A stretch of DNA of 64,000 nt from Cellulophaga sp. 20_2_10 (GTDB taxonomy: Bacteria > Bacteroidota > Bacteroidia > Flavobacteriales > Flavobacteriaceae). How positions within the stretch are numbered: position 1 is the stretch's first letter; every line of letters begins with the position of its first letter. Of the stretch, positions 28,007 to 36,404 are shown piece by piece. The stretch spans positions 124,001-188,000 of the forward strand of contig NZ_JAMCOJ010000003.1 in assembly GCF_023476645.1 (NCBI RefSeq), written 5' to 3'. A model generated the notes under the pieces. It searched no databases. It worked only from the letters and a program-made list of their open reading frames with translations, and had not been told where the DNA came from. The position numbers and the translations under genes are program-made.

Positions 28007-28693
28007 ATGGAAAAAATATTACAACTTATAGACAAGTATAAATATTTAGTTTTTGCTTTTCTTTTACTGTGTGTCATTATATCTCCTTATTTATTTACAA
28101 GGGAAAGTTTTTTAGGAATCTCTTTTGATGAAACAGGTGCTATAGGTGATACAATAGGAGGTATTACAAGTCCTTTTGTTAATTTACTGGCTGCTTTTTT
28201 GGTTTATTTGTCTTTTAGGGAGCAAACAAAATCAAATAAAGAGCAAATAGAGAATAATAACCAAAGCTACATTTATAGATTGTTAGATGATGTTTTGAAA
28301 AATAAAATTTATACTGAAGAAAATTTTTTTGAAGGTTATAAAAATGCATTGAGTTCGGTTAATCTCCAAACAAATAGTCAGTCTTCAGATGACCTTAAAA
28401 ATATTCATTTTCATAAAGTTGATGATTTAATAAATAGTGTAAATTTTTTAATTTTTGAAATAGAAAACAAGCTTAAGGATGAGAAATTACAGAAGTTTTA
28501 TCTTTCTAAAATTTCTTTATTTTTATCTCGGATGAAAGTAAACGACTTGATAGACGAATTTAAGAAAATTAAGAAACAAGAAAATAAGAATTCTGATTTT
28601 CATAAGTATATAAGCAGAATTGATACTGAGCTTAATAAGTTAAATGAAAAATTAAAATTTTCAAAAGTTTCTAATACCTTTTTTACCTTTTGA
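28007..28693 (+). CDS. Membrane protein resembling putative phage abortive-infection proteins
   Basis: 228 residues. Two hydrophobic segments (about 12-30 and 48-68) flank the motif ETGAIGDTIGGITSPFVNLL, followed by a REQTKSNKEQ coiled-coil start and a charged helical C-terminal part (about 70-220). The GxxGDxxGGxxxP pattern after an N-terminal TM segment is what I associate with putative phage abortive-infection (AbiC-like) membrane proteins; this is a pattern match, not an alignment. The gene lies between identical terminators and has no operon partner, which would suit an acquired single-gene cassette. Function unproven. Confidence 0.6.
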   Translation: MEKILQLIDKYKYLVFAFLLLCVIISPYLFTRESFLGISFDETGAIGDTIGGITSPFVNLLAAFLVYLSFREQTKSNKEQIENNNQSYIYRLLDDVLKNKIYTEENFFEGYKNALSSVNLQTNSQSSDDLKNIHFHKVDDLINSVNFLIFEIENKLKDEKLQKFYLSKISLFLSRMKVNDLIDEFKKIKKQENKNSDFHKYISRIDTELNKLNEKLKFSKVSNTFFTF

Positions 28694-28698
28694 TATGA

Positions 28699-28737
28699 AA
28701 AAAGCCCTTCAGGAATGAAGGGCTTTTTTTATTATAA
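28699..28737 (+). terminator. Terminator, copy 2 of the 39-bp direct repeat
   Basis: Identical to 27940-27978, including the T-run and the following attataa. It ends the abortive-infection-like gene only five bases after its stop codon. The repeat spacing is 759 bases. Confidence 0.9.
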
Positions 28738-28796
28738 TTTATAGCTTTTTAAAACTAAGTTCAAAAACAAGACGTGGGGAAAGTGCTTTCTGTCTT

Positions 28797-28922
28797 TTAC
28801 AAGACGCCAACGGCGGTCAAAATTAAGCATCCTACTACGGCAATTAATATTGCAACAAGTACAACAACCATTACTGATAGGAAACTATTTAAGACCTTTG
28901 TGCCTAAAGTTAATTCTCTCAT
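28797..28922 (-). CDS. Possible 41-residue single-pass membrane protein
   Basis: On the minus strand an ATG at 28922 opens a 41-codon frame: a short polar start (MRELTLGTKVLNSFL) and then one long hydrophobic stretch rich in Val, Ile and Leu up to the stop. Such tiny membrane proteins are often missed. Composition is the only support; no promoter box or homologue is recognised. The opposite-strand frame over the same bases begins with a non-ATG codon and has low-complexity Thr/Ile content, so I favour the minus strand. Confidence 0.35.
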   Translation of the reverse strand: MRELTLGTKVLNSFLSVMVVVLVAILIAVVGCLILTAVGVL

Positions 28923-29007
28923 AATCCAAATAGTTTCTATTAAAGTACAAATTATTTTTTACTTTAACAATTATTAGGTATTGAAAATCAATGAATTAGA
29001 TTTTATT

Positions 29008-29232
29008 TTAAAGAGTTCTAGAGCGCATTGTGTCTAATTCTTCTTTTTTTGTTAGCTTTTTGGGTACAACGTTTTGGATGGAGTCGTTCTTCTTAAGTAA
29101 TTTTTCTAGGCTGTCTATTTTATGATTGATAATTTTTTCTTCAGGACTAGCCTTTGTTTTAGATGTATTTGTACAAGAAAGTACAAATGCAGTAGCAGCT
29201 GCTATGAGCAGTACATTAGGATTAAATTTCAT
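29008..29232 (-). CDS. Small lipoprotein of unknown function
   Basis: 74 residues: a lipoprotein signal (AFVLSC, Cys20) and then a short, highly charged helical tail (SPEEKIINHKIDSLEKLLKK). No domain is recognised. It lies 18 bases downstream of the Kdo transferase gene in the same direction, so the two may be co-transcribed. Confidence 0.7.
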   Translation of the reverse strand: MKFNPNVLLIAAATAFVLSCTNTSKTKASPEEKIINHKIDSLEKLLKKNDSIQNVVPKKLTKKEELDTMRSRTL

Positions 29233-29250
29233 ATTGTAACAAATTTAGGG

Positions 29251-30492
29251 TTACAACAATGTACGTATGTATGTCACTATTTGGATGCTTGCACCTATGT
29301 TCTTGGCTACGTAACTTTTGTTAATCTCAGCTGTAGTTTTATAAAAAGTATCCTGTGAAAGTAGTTGGTTTAGCTTCTCTGTAAACTCTTCTTTGTTTGC
29401 AGCTGTTAGGACACCTTTTAATTGTACTAAATCCTCGGCCTCTTTAAAACCTTTGTAAATTGGGCCAATTATAATTGGTACACCAAAAACTGCAGGTTCT
29501 AAAGTGTTGTGTAACCCTCCTTTAGTAAAGCCGCCACCAACATATGCTATGTGCGCATAGCTATAGATTTTGGTTAAAATACCAATAGTATCTACAATTA
29601 AGACATCAAAAGAAGAAATGTCTCTCTTGTTAATTTCGGAAAATAGAACGACTCTTTTTGTTATGCTTTTCTTTAATTCTTGTATTTGCGTTGGTATTAT
29701 ATTGTGCGGGGCAATTACAAATTTTGTGTTTTGGTAACTGTTGTTATTTATAAAGTTGGTCAAAAATAAATGACCTTGTGGCCAAGTGCTACCCGCTACA
29801 ATACAGGTTTTTCCATTTGTAAAATTAGACATAAAGTCTAATGTGTTATCCCGCTCTAAAATTTTAGAAACCCTATCAAATCTAGTGTCGCCACCAATGG
29901 TACAATTTGTATAGCCAATACTTTTAAGCAACTCTTTAGAGTTAGTATCTTGCACAAAGAAATGGGTAAATGCAGTTAAGCTATTTCGCATAAAGCCGCC
30001 ATACCATTTAAAAAAAGATTGTTCTTTTTTAAAGAAAGCCGAAACCAAAAGTGTAGGTATTTGTTTCTCTTTTAAAACTTTAAGATAATTAGGCCAAATC
30101 TCGTATTTTACAAAAATAGCAAGTTTAGGATGTAATGTTTGTATAAACTGTTTAGCGTTTTTTACTGTGTCTAAGGGTAAGTACACAATGGCATCTGCAA
30201 TAGGATCATTTTTTTTAACCTCGTAACCAGACGGAGAAAAAAAAGTAACAACAATCTTATAATCAGGATACTCAACTTTTAATTTTTCTATAACAGGTAA
30301 GCCCTGCTCGTACTCACCTAAAGATGCGGTGTGCACCCAAATAACGTTGTCATTTTTAGAGATGCTGTTAGTAAGCCTGGTGTATATGTCTTTACGACCT
30401 TGTACAAAGAGTTTAATTTTTGGACTAAAATTGGCTATAATTTTAACCAAGATAGCGGCAATATGTACTACAATGTTATATAAAAGATGCAC
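29251..30492 (-). CDS. waaA: 3-deoxy-D-manno-octulosonic acid (Kdo) transferase
   Basis: 413 residues. A hydrophobic N-terminal anchor (YNIVVHIAAILVKIIANF) is followed by the Kdo-transferase N-terminal domain with IWVHTASLGEYEQGLPVI, which carries the conserved catalytic Glu, and a GT-B C-terminal half with VAGSTWPQGH, YVGGGFTKGGLHNTLEP and FGVPIIIGPIYKGF. The enzyme adds Kdo to lipid A precursor at the inner leaflet of the cytoplasmic membrane, an essential step in lipopolysaccharide core synthesis. It is divergent from the aminotransferase/galE pair at 30585-32772. Confidence 0.95.
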   Translation of the reverse strand: MHLLYNIVVHIAAILVKIIANFSPKIKLFVQGRKDIYTRLTNSISKNDNVIWVHTASLGEYEQGLPVIEKLKVEYPDYKIVVTFFSPSGYEVKKNDPIADAIVYLPLDTVKNAKQFIQTLHPKLAIFVKYEIWPNYLKVLKEKQIPTLLVSAFFKKEQSFFKWYGGFMRNSLTAFTHFFVQDTNSKELLKSIGYTNCTIGGDTRFDRVSKILERDNTLDFMSNFTNGKTCIVAGSTWPQGHLFLTNFINNNSYQNTKFVIAPHNIIPTQIQELKKSITKRVVLFSEINKRDISSFDVLIVDTIGILTKIYSYAHIAYVGGGFTKGGLHNTLEPAVFGVPIIIGPIYKGFKEAEDLVQLKGVLTAANKEEFTEKLNQLLSQDTFYKTTAEINKSYVAKNIGASIQIVTYIRTLL

Positions 30493-30551
30493 CTAATGTT
30501 TATTTGTCGTAAAAATACGTTTCTTTCCCTAAATTAATTGTTGTCCAAGGG

Positions 30552-30559
30552 TATTTTTG
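30552..30559 (+). promoter_or_regulatory. -7 box ahead of the DegT-type aminotransferase
   Basis: TATTTTTG fits the TAnnTTTG consensus, about 25 bases before the ATG at 30585. No clear -33 element at ideal spacing was found. Confidence 0.45.
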
Positions 30560-30584
30560 TAAATTTACGACTCAAATTACGGCA

Positions 30585-31739
30585 ATGAAAAAAATTCAGA
30601 TGGTAGACCTTAAAGGTCAATACCAAGATATAAAAGAGCAGGTGAATACTACTATCTCTCAAATATTAGACACATCAGCATTTATTAACGGTCCAGAAGT
30701 ACACGCACTACAAAAAGAAATGGAAGACTATTTGGGTGTTAAACATATGATACCCTGTGCTAATGGTACAGATGCATTGCAAATTGCAATGATGGGCTTG
30801 GGATTAAAACCCGGTGATGAGGTTATTACAGCCGATTTTACCTTTGCAGCTACTGTAGAAGTTATTGCGTTATTACAATTAACTCCTGTTTTGGTTGATG
30901 TTGAAGCAGATACATTTAATATAGATCCTATTGCTATAGAAAAAGCAATTACGCCAAAAACTAAAGCAATTGTACCAGTACATTTATTTGGGCAGTGTGC
31001 AAATATGGATGCTATTTTAGAAATAGCAGAAAAGCATAATTTATACGTAATAGAAGATAACGCACAAGCTATTGGAGCAAGTTATATAGGTAAAGACTGT
31101 AGCAAGAAAAAAGCGGGTACAATGGGACACGTTTCTGCAACTTCTTTTTTTCCTTCTAAAAACTTAGGTGCTTATGGTGATGGTGGAGCTATTTTTACAA
31201 ATGATGATGAATTAGCACACACATTAAGAGGTATTGTAAATCACGGTATGTACGAGCGTTACCACCATGATGTGGTTGGCGTAAATTCTAGGTTAGACTC
31301 TATACAAGCGGCAGTTTTAAGAGCTAAATTACCGCATTTAGATACGTATAATCAAAAAAGAAGAGCAGCAGCATTAAAGTATTCTATGGCTTTAGCAAAC
31401 CATAAAGATATTATTACACCAAAAATGGCTGTATGTTGTTCTTCTGATACTTGTGTATGTGATTGTCACGTTTTTCATCAATATACATTACAAATAAAAA
31501 ATAAAGATAGAGATGCGCTTGTAAAGTATTTACAATCTAAAGATATTCCTTGTGGTGTATATTACCCAATTCCGTTACACTTACAAAAAGCATATAAAGA
31601 CAGCAGATACAATGAAGCAGATTTCCCAGTAACAAACCAATTGGTAAAAGAGGTTATTTCTTTGCCAATGCATACTGAGTTAGATGATGAGCAAATTACA
31701 TACATTACAAATGCTATTTTAGAGTTTTTAAATAACTAA
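30585..31739 (+). CDS. DegT/DnrJ/EryC1-family sugar aminotransferase with a Cys-rich insertion
   Basis: 384 residues. PLP-enzyme motifs: PCANGTDALQIAMMGLG, the DADF-like TADFTFAATVE, VIEDNAQAIGA, and the lysine-bearing FPSKNLGAYGDGG. The family adds an amino group to keto-sugars used for surface polysaccharides. Just before the conserved HVFHQYTL strand is an unusual cluster of five cysteines in 11 residues (Cys284, 285, 290, 292, 294). The gene lies 16 bases before galE, so both probably supply precursors for surface glycans. Confidence 0.93.
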   Translation: MKKIQMVDLKGQYQDIKEQVNTTISQILDTSAFINGPEVHALQKEMEDYLGVKHMIPCANGTDALQIAMMGLGLKPGDEVITADFTFAATVEVIALLQLTPVLVDVEADTFNIDPIAIEKAITPKTKAIVPVHLFGQCANMDAILEIAEKHNLYVIEDNAQAIGASYIGKDCSKKKAGTMGHVSATSFFPSKNLGAYGDGGAIFTNDDELAHTLRGIVNHGMYERYHHDVVGVNSRLDSIQAAVLRAKLPHLDTYNQKRRAAALKYSMALANHKDIITPKMAVCCSSDTCVCDCHVFHQYTLQIKNKDRDALVKYLQSKDIPCGVYYPIPLHLQKAYKDSRYNEADFPVTNQLVKEVISLPMHTELDDEQITYITNAILEFLNN

Positions 31740-31755
31740 CCATAATAAGAAATAG

Positions 31756-32772
31756 ATGAAAATATTAGTAACAGGCGGATTAGGCTTTATTGGTTCGCAT
31801 ACTGTAGTAGAATTACAAAGCAAAGGTTTTGAGGTTGTAATTATTGATGATTTATCTAATTCTTCGGAAAAAGTAATAGATGGTATTGTTGCAATAACAG
31901 GTATAAAACCAACATTTGAAAAGTTCGACCTTAAAGAAAAAACGAAAGTTCAAGATTTTTTTAAGCGTCATTCTAATATATCAGGTGTTATACATTTTGC
32001 AGCATCTAAGGCAGTAGGTGAAAGTGTAGAAAAGCCACTTTTATATTATGAAAACAACATAGGTACGCTAGTATATATGTTGCAAGAGTTATCTGCAATG
32101 CAAAGCGCTAATTTTATTTTTAGTTCTTCTTGTACCGTATATGGGCAAGCAGATAAAATGCCAATTACAGAAAGTGCTCCCGTAAAAGAGGCCGAGTCTC
32201 CTTACGGTAACACCAAGCAAATGGGTGAAGAAATTATAAGAGATACGTGTAAAGTTGTACCTGCTTTAAATGCTATTGCGTTGCGTTATTTTAACCCAAT
32301 GGGGGCACACCCAAGTACAGAAATAGGAGAGCTGCCAATAGGAGTGCCTCAGAATTTAGTGCCTTTTATTACGCAAACAGGAGCTGGTATTAGAGAGCAG
32401 TTATCTGTTTTTGGAGGCGATTACCCTACGCAAGATGGTACGTGTATTAGAGATTACATACATGTTGTAGATTTAGCAAAGGCACATGTTGTTGCTTTAG
32501 AACGATTAATCTCGGGTAAAAACACTGAGAATTACGAAGTTTTTAATGTAGGTACAGGTACAGGAAGCTCTGTATTAGAAGCAATACAAAGTTTTGAACG
32601 TGTATCTGGTAAAAAACTGAATTATAAAATTGTAGATCGTAGAGCTGGTGATATTACAGCTGCTTATGCAGATACTACAAAAGCAAATACCGTTTTAGGC
32701 TGGAAAGCAGAATCTACTTTAGATGAAGCTATGAAATCTGCCTGGGATTGGGAGCAGAAAATTAGAAAATAA
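31756..32772 (+). CDS. galE: UDP-glucose 4-epimerase
   Basis: 338 residues, the normal GalE length. NAD-binding GGLGFIGSHTVVEL at the N-terminus, catalytic Ser in FSSSCTVYG, YxxxK pair in SPYGNTKQMGEE, then LRYFNPMGAHPS and RDYIHVVDLA. It interconverts UDP-glucose and UDP-galactose in the cytoplasm. It is coupled to the aminotransferase upstream and followed by a terminator. Confidence 0.96.
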   Translation: MKILVTGGLGFIGSHTVVELQSKGFEVVIIDDLSNSSEKVIDGIVAITGIKPTFEKFDLKEKTKVQDFFKRHSNISGVIHFAASKAVGESVEKPLLYYENNIGTLVYMLQELSAMQSANFIFSSSCTVYGQADKMPITESAPVKEAESPYGNTKQMGEEIIRDTCKVVPALNAIALRYFNPMGAHPSTEIGELPIGVPQNLVPFITQTGAGIREQLSVFGGDYPTQDGTCIRDYIHVVDLAKAHVVALERLISGKNTENYEVFNVGTGTGSSVLEAIQSFERVSGKKLNYKIVDRRAGDITAAYADTTKANTVLGWKAESTLDEAMKSAWDWEQKIRK

Positions 32773-32784
32773 TGTTAAAAACAG

Positions 32785-32823
32785 TAAAGTGTGGTTTAGA
32801 AATAAACCATACTTTATTTTTTT
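32785..32823 (+). terminator. Terminator after galE
   Basis: A 14-bp stem (taaagtgtggttta with taaaccatacttta, one G-U pair) closes a gaaa loop and is followed by a T-run. Confidence 0.85.
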
Positions 32824-32838
32824 GCGTACATAAAAGAG

Positions 32839-33207
32839 ATGACTTTTAATTACCCAGACAGTACAACTCTTTTAGCCTCTGTAGAAGGCAAAAAACTATA
32901 TACTAACTTAGTTGTGCAACTACAGAAAGACTTTGGTCTTGCTAATATAGAATTTAGCTTATTAGATGACAATACATCTATAGCGCCGCAAGACTTAGTG
33001 GCTGCTTTACGAGAGAAAATTTATCAATTACTTTTAGAACGTTTTACAGAATATTTAAATCTGTTATATATTATAGATGTTCCTGAACAAATTTTTAGAA
33101 AAATAAAAGCGACAGATGCAGTAGATGTTGCAGATCAAGTAGCTTTTTTAATTTTAAAAAGAGAGTGGCAAAAAGTTTGGTATAAAAATGAATACTCTAG
33201 TGAATGA
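32839..33207 (+). CDS. Conserved hypothetical cytoplasmic protein
   Basis: 122 residues, no signal peptide and no membrane segment. The sequence is mostly helical (PQDLVAALREKIYQLLLERF) and ends with REWQKVWYKNEYSSE. I do not recognise a domain. It is placed directly ahead of a sensor kinase in the same direction, and the gene shows coding bias like its neighbours. Confidence 0.75.
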   Translation: MTFNYPDSTTLLASVEGKKLYTNLVVQLQKDFGLANIEFSLLDDNTSIAPQDLVAALREKIYQLLLERFTEYLNLLYIIDVPEQIFRKIKATDAVDVADQVAFLILKREWQKVWYKNEYSSE

Positions 33208-33284
33208 ACTTGCCTTTTAAGAAGTAATCTTAGCTGTTAAATTTGGCGTAATAATTGCTATATTTGAAGGTAAATATTAGATTC

Positions 33285-34757
33285 TTGTTTAAAAAATTAT
33301 CACTTAGGTCGCGTATCTTTATTACTATGATGTTTTTGGTGCTTATGGCATCAGTATTAATCGCAGGGGTAACTATTTATCAATATAGAGAACAGTCTAA
33401 AGAATACAACAGAGATAGACTAGACCGTAAGGAGGCACAGATAAAAGAAAGTGTAAACCTTACCATTAGAAAAACATCTTTTGAGCGTATTACAGAAAAA
33501 CTTCAGCTTATTTTTAAAGAAGAGATTTTTGAAATAGCAGAAATTCAAAATGTAAATTTTAGTATTTATGATTTAGAAGGGCAGTTAATTATAGATTCAC
33601 ACCCTTTATTAAATAAAGTCTCTGTAGTAACATGTTTAGATGCTTTGGTGTTGCAAAAGCTAAAAACTAGTGATAATCAACGTTATGTAGAAGAGGTAAG
33701 TCATATAGAAAAAACATCTAATCAGGAAAAGGTGTTTAGATCATCTTATACATTTATAAAAGATTTAAAATTTAGAGATATTGGTATTCTAAAATTAGAA
33801 TATGTAGAGGATACTTCTTTTGAAGATAAAGAATTGCCAGAGTTTTTATTGCGTTTAGGTTTGGTGTATGTTTTTATGTTTGTAATTGCTATTGTGTTAG
33901 CATACTTTACATCAAAATATATAACAAGATCTTTAAAAACAATTTCTGATAAACTTAATCAGACCGATTTAAGTATAAGAAACCCTAAAATTTTTATCGA
34001 TAACCCTAGTGAAGAAATTGGCCGTTTAGTAGATGCTTATAACGGTATGATTGATGAGCTAGAGCAAAGTGCTGTAAAATTAGCAAAGAGCGAAAGAGAA
34101 CAGGCGTGGCGAGAAATGGCCAAACAGGTGGCTCACGAAATTAAAAATCCGCTTACACCAATGCGATTAAGTGTACAGAGCTTTGAACGCAAGTTTAATC
34201 CTGAAGATCCAGATATTAAAGAAAAATTGGCAGAATACTCAAAAACACTTATACAACAAATAGATACTATGAGTAGTATTGCATCTGCGTTTTCTAATTT
34301 TGCGCAAATGCCAGCGCAACAAAACGAGACGTTAAACGTAGTTAAAATTGTTAAATTAGCTGTAGATATCTTTAATGAAAGTTATATTCACTTTATAGCA
34401 GAAGAGGAGCATATTGTTGCGAAATTAGACCGTACCCAATTGGTGCGCGTAGTAACTAATTTGGTGAAAAATGCAATACAAGCGGTGCCAGAAATAGTGA
34501 ATCCAAGAATTTTGGTATCTGTTGCTTCAGACGGAGATTTTGTAAAAATATCTGTAGCCGATAATGGTATTGGTATTGCAGACGAGTTTAAAGATAAAGT
34601 TTTTGAACCCAAGTTTACAACCAAAACTAGTGGTATGGGCTTAGGTTTAGGAATGGTGAAAAATATTGTAGAAACGTATAAAGGAGACATTACACTTACA
34701 TCGCAACCAGACAAGGGAACAGTGTTTGTAGTTCGGTTTCCAAAAGAAAATAAATAA
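33285..34757 (+). CDS. HAMP-domain sensor histidine kinase
   Basis: 490 residues if started at TTG 33285, giving MFKKLSLRSRIFITMMFLV, a natural first TM segment; TTG 33255 is an in-frame alternative and there is no upstream ATG. TM1 about 10-30, periplasmic sensor about 32-195, TM2 about 200-225, HAMP about 226-280, phosphoacceptor His in VAHEIKNPLTPMRL, then N box (LVKNAIQAVPEI), G1 box (DNGIGI), and G2 box (GLGLGMVKNIVE). No response regulator is adjacent, so the partner is encoded elsewhere. The H-E-I-K-N-P-L-T-P form is that of NtrY-like kinases. Confidence 0.92.
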   Translation: MFKKLSLRSRIFITMMFLVLMASVLIAGVTIYQYREQSKEYNRDRLDRKEAQIKESVNLTIRKTSFERITEKLQLIFKEEIFEIAEIQNVNFSIYDLEGQLIIDSHPLLNKVSVVTCLDALVLQKLKTSDNQRYVEEVSHIEKTSNQEKVFRSSYTFIKDLKFRDIGILKLEYVEDTSFEDKELPEFLLRLGLVYVFMFVIAIVLAYFTSKYITRSLKTISDKLNQTDLSIRNPKIFIDNPSEEIGRLVDAYNGMIDELEQSAVKLAKSEREQAWREMAKQVAHEIKNPLTPMRLSVQSFERKFNPEDPDIKEKLAEYSKTLIQQIDTMSSIASAFSNFAQMPAQQNETLNVVKIVKLAVDIFNESYIHFIAEEEHIVAKLDRTQLVRVVTNLVKNAIQAVPEIVNPRILVSVASDGDFVKISVADNGIGIADEFKDKVFEPKFTTKTSGMGLGLGMVKNIVETYKGDITLTSQPDKGTVFVVRFPKENK

Positions 34758-34768
34758 AAATTAAGGAT

Positions 34769-35545
34769 ATGGAGTTTGATACTATTTTAGTTGAACAGGT
34801 AGAAAGTACAGCAATTGTAACTATTAACAGGCCAAAGAAATTAAACGCTTTAAACAAGGCTACTATTTTAGAGTTACACACAGCTTTTACAAATTTAGGA
34901 GCAGATAAAAGTGTAAAAGCCATTATTTTAACGGGTAGTGGTGATAAGGCTTTTGTTGCAGGTGCAGATATATCTGAATTTGCACATTTTACCGAAGAAG
35001 AAGGAGCTAGATTAGCAGGTAAAGGACAAGATGAACTTTTTAATTTAGTTGAAAATTTAAGTACGCCAGTTATTGCGGCCGTTAATGGTTTTGCACTTGG
35101 TGGCGGATTAGAATTGTCTATGGCTTGCCATTTTAGAGTAGCTAGTGATAATGCAAAAATGGGATTACCAGAAGTATCTTTAGGTGTAATACCTGGGTAT
35201 GGAGGTACACAACGTTTACCACAATTAATTGGTAAGGGTAGAGCAATGGAACTTATAATGACAGCAGGGATGATAAGTGCAGATAAAGCACTTAGCTATG
35301 GCTTGGTTAATTATGTGGTTACACAAGAAGAATTAATGCCGCTTTGCCATAAGTTAATAGGTAAAATTACAAATAACTCATCTGTTGCTATTGCTGCAGC
35401 TATTAAAGCCGTAAACGCAGGTTTCTCTACAGAGGGGTATGCTGCTGAAATTGAAGCTTTTGGTGCTTGTTTTGGAACAGAAGACTTTAAAGAGGGTACT
35501 TCTGCGTTTTTAGAAAAAAGAAAAGCAAACTTTCCAGGAGCCTAA
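34769..35545 (+). CDS. Enoyl-CoA hydratase/isomerase (crotonase) family protein
   Basis: 258 residues, normal crotonase length. Oxyanion-hole segments AFVAGADISEF and FALGGGLELSMAC, with catalytic glutamates in the latter and in GLPEVSLGVIPGYGGTQRL. The GADI and ELSMAC pattern fits an enoyl-CoA hydratase of fatty-acid or branched-chain degradation. It starts 11 bases after the kinase. A cytoplasmic enzyme; the acyl substrate cannot be specified. Confidence 0.92.
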   Translation: MEFDTILVEQVESTAIVTINRPKKLNALNKATILELHTAFTNLGADKSVKAIILTGSGDKAFVAGADISEFAHFTEEEGARLAGKGQDELFNLVENLSTPVIAAVNGFALGGGLELSMACHFRVASDNAKMGLPEVSLGVIPGYGGTQRLPQLIGKGRAMELIMTAGMISADKALSYGLVNYVVTQEELMPLCHKLIGKITNNSSVAIAAAIKAVNAGFSTEGYAAEIEAFGACFGTEDFKEGTSAFLEKRKANFPGA

Positions 35546-35549
35546 GTCA

Positions 35550-36401
35550 ATGCAAAATTATTTAAAATTAAGTTTTTTATTACTTCTAGTTAGTTGTGGT
35601 AATTACGGGCAATTAAGTGTTGTTGCCAATATTCCTGATGAGTTTAAGGAAACCTCTGGTTTGGTTGTTTTAAATGAAAAAAGCATTTGGTTAATTGAAG
35701 ACAAAGGAAATGAGGATGAGATCTATAAGATCGATGCTAATGGGAATTGGCTAAAAACATTAAAAGTAAAGAATGGTAAAAATCACGATTGGGAAGATTT
35801 AACCAAAGACAAAGAAAATAATGTTTATATCGGTGATTTTGGAAACAATAGTAGTGATAGGGATAATCTTAAGATATTAAAAATTCCCAATCCAGATAAT
35901 GAATCAGGAGATACTATTGAGGCCGAGCAAATAGAATTTAGTTATCCGGAGCAAACAGATTTTTCACCAAAGAAAAAAGGACTGCTATATGATGCAGAAT
36001 CAGTTTTTCACTGGAAAAACAGTTTGTATATTATTACAAAAAATAGAGCAACACCATTTACGGGAGAAGCTTATATTTATAAGGTCCCTGCTATTAAAGG
36101 AAAATACAAGGCCAAACTAGTTGGTAGTTTTATGGCTGGCACGGACGAGCGTACAAGTAGAGTAACTTCTGCAGCTATTTCTCCGGACGAAAAAACCATT
36201 GTGCTTATTGGTAATGGTATGCTTTGGAAGTTTACAGACTTTAAGTCTGATAATTTTACAGAAGGAACCGTAAAGTCTATAGATTTAGGTGTTAGAACAC
36301 AATTAGAATCTGTTTGCTTTGTAACTAATACGACCTTGTATTTAGCTGATGAACAAAGCAATAAAACTGGCAATAACCTATATGTTTACAAACTAAACTA
36401 G
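35550..36401 (+). CDS. Lipoprotein with beta-propeller-like repeats, unknown function
   Basis: 283 residues with a lipobox (LLVSC, Cys16). Repeating strands such as SIWLIEDKGNEDEIYKI, NVYIGDFGNNSSDRDNL and SLYIITKNRA suggest a small beta-propeller. It follows the crotonase after four bases and converges on the large phosphoesterase-barrel gene. I cannot name a substrate; Asp/Asn-rich turns suggest calcium binding (inference). Confidence 0.72.
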   Translation: MQNYLKLSFLLLLVSCGNYGQLSVVANIPDEFKETSGLVVLNEKSIWLIEDKGNEDEIYKIDANGNWLKTLKVKNGKNHDWEDLTKDKENNVYIGDFGNNSSDRDNLKILKIPNPDNESGDTIEAEQIEFSYPEQTDFSPKKKGLLYDAESVFHWKNSLYIITKNRATPFTGEAYIYKVPAIKGKYKAKLVGSFMAGTDERTSRVTSAAISPDEKTIVLIGNGMLWKFTDFKSDNFTEGTVKSIDLGVRTQLESVCFVTNTTLYLADEQSNKTGNNLYVYKLN

Positions 36402-36404
36402 GGT

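Noticed and set aside
27940-28737. The 39-bp direct repeats as transposon ends or attachment sites
   Set aside because: No transposase or integrase lies inside and the repeats are complete terminators; kept only as a terminator duplication.
28774-28977. 67-codon plus-strand frame between the terminator repeat and the small lipoprotein gene
   Set aside because: No ATG start, low-complexity Thr/Ile composition; the minus strand holds a more convincing small frame.
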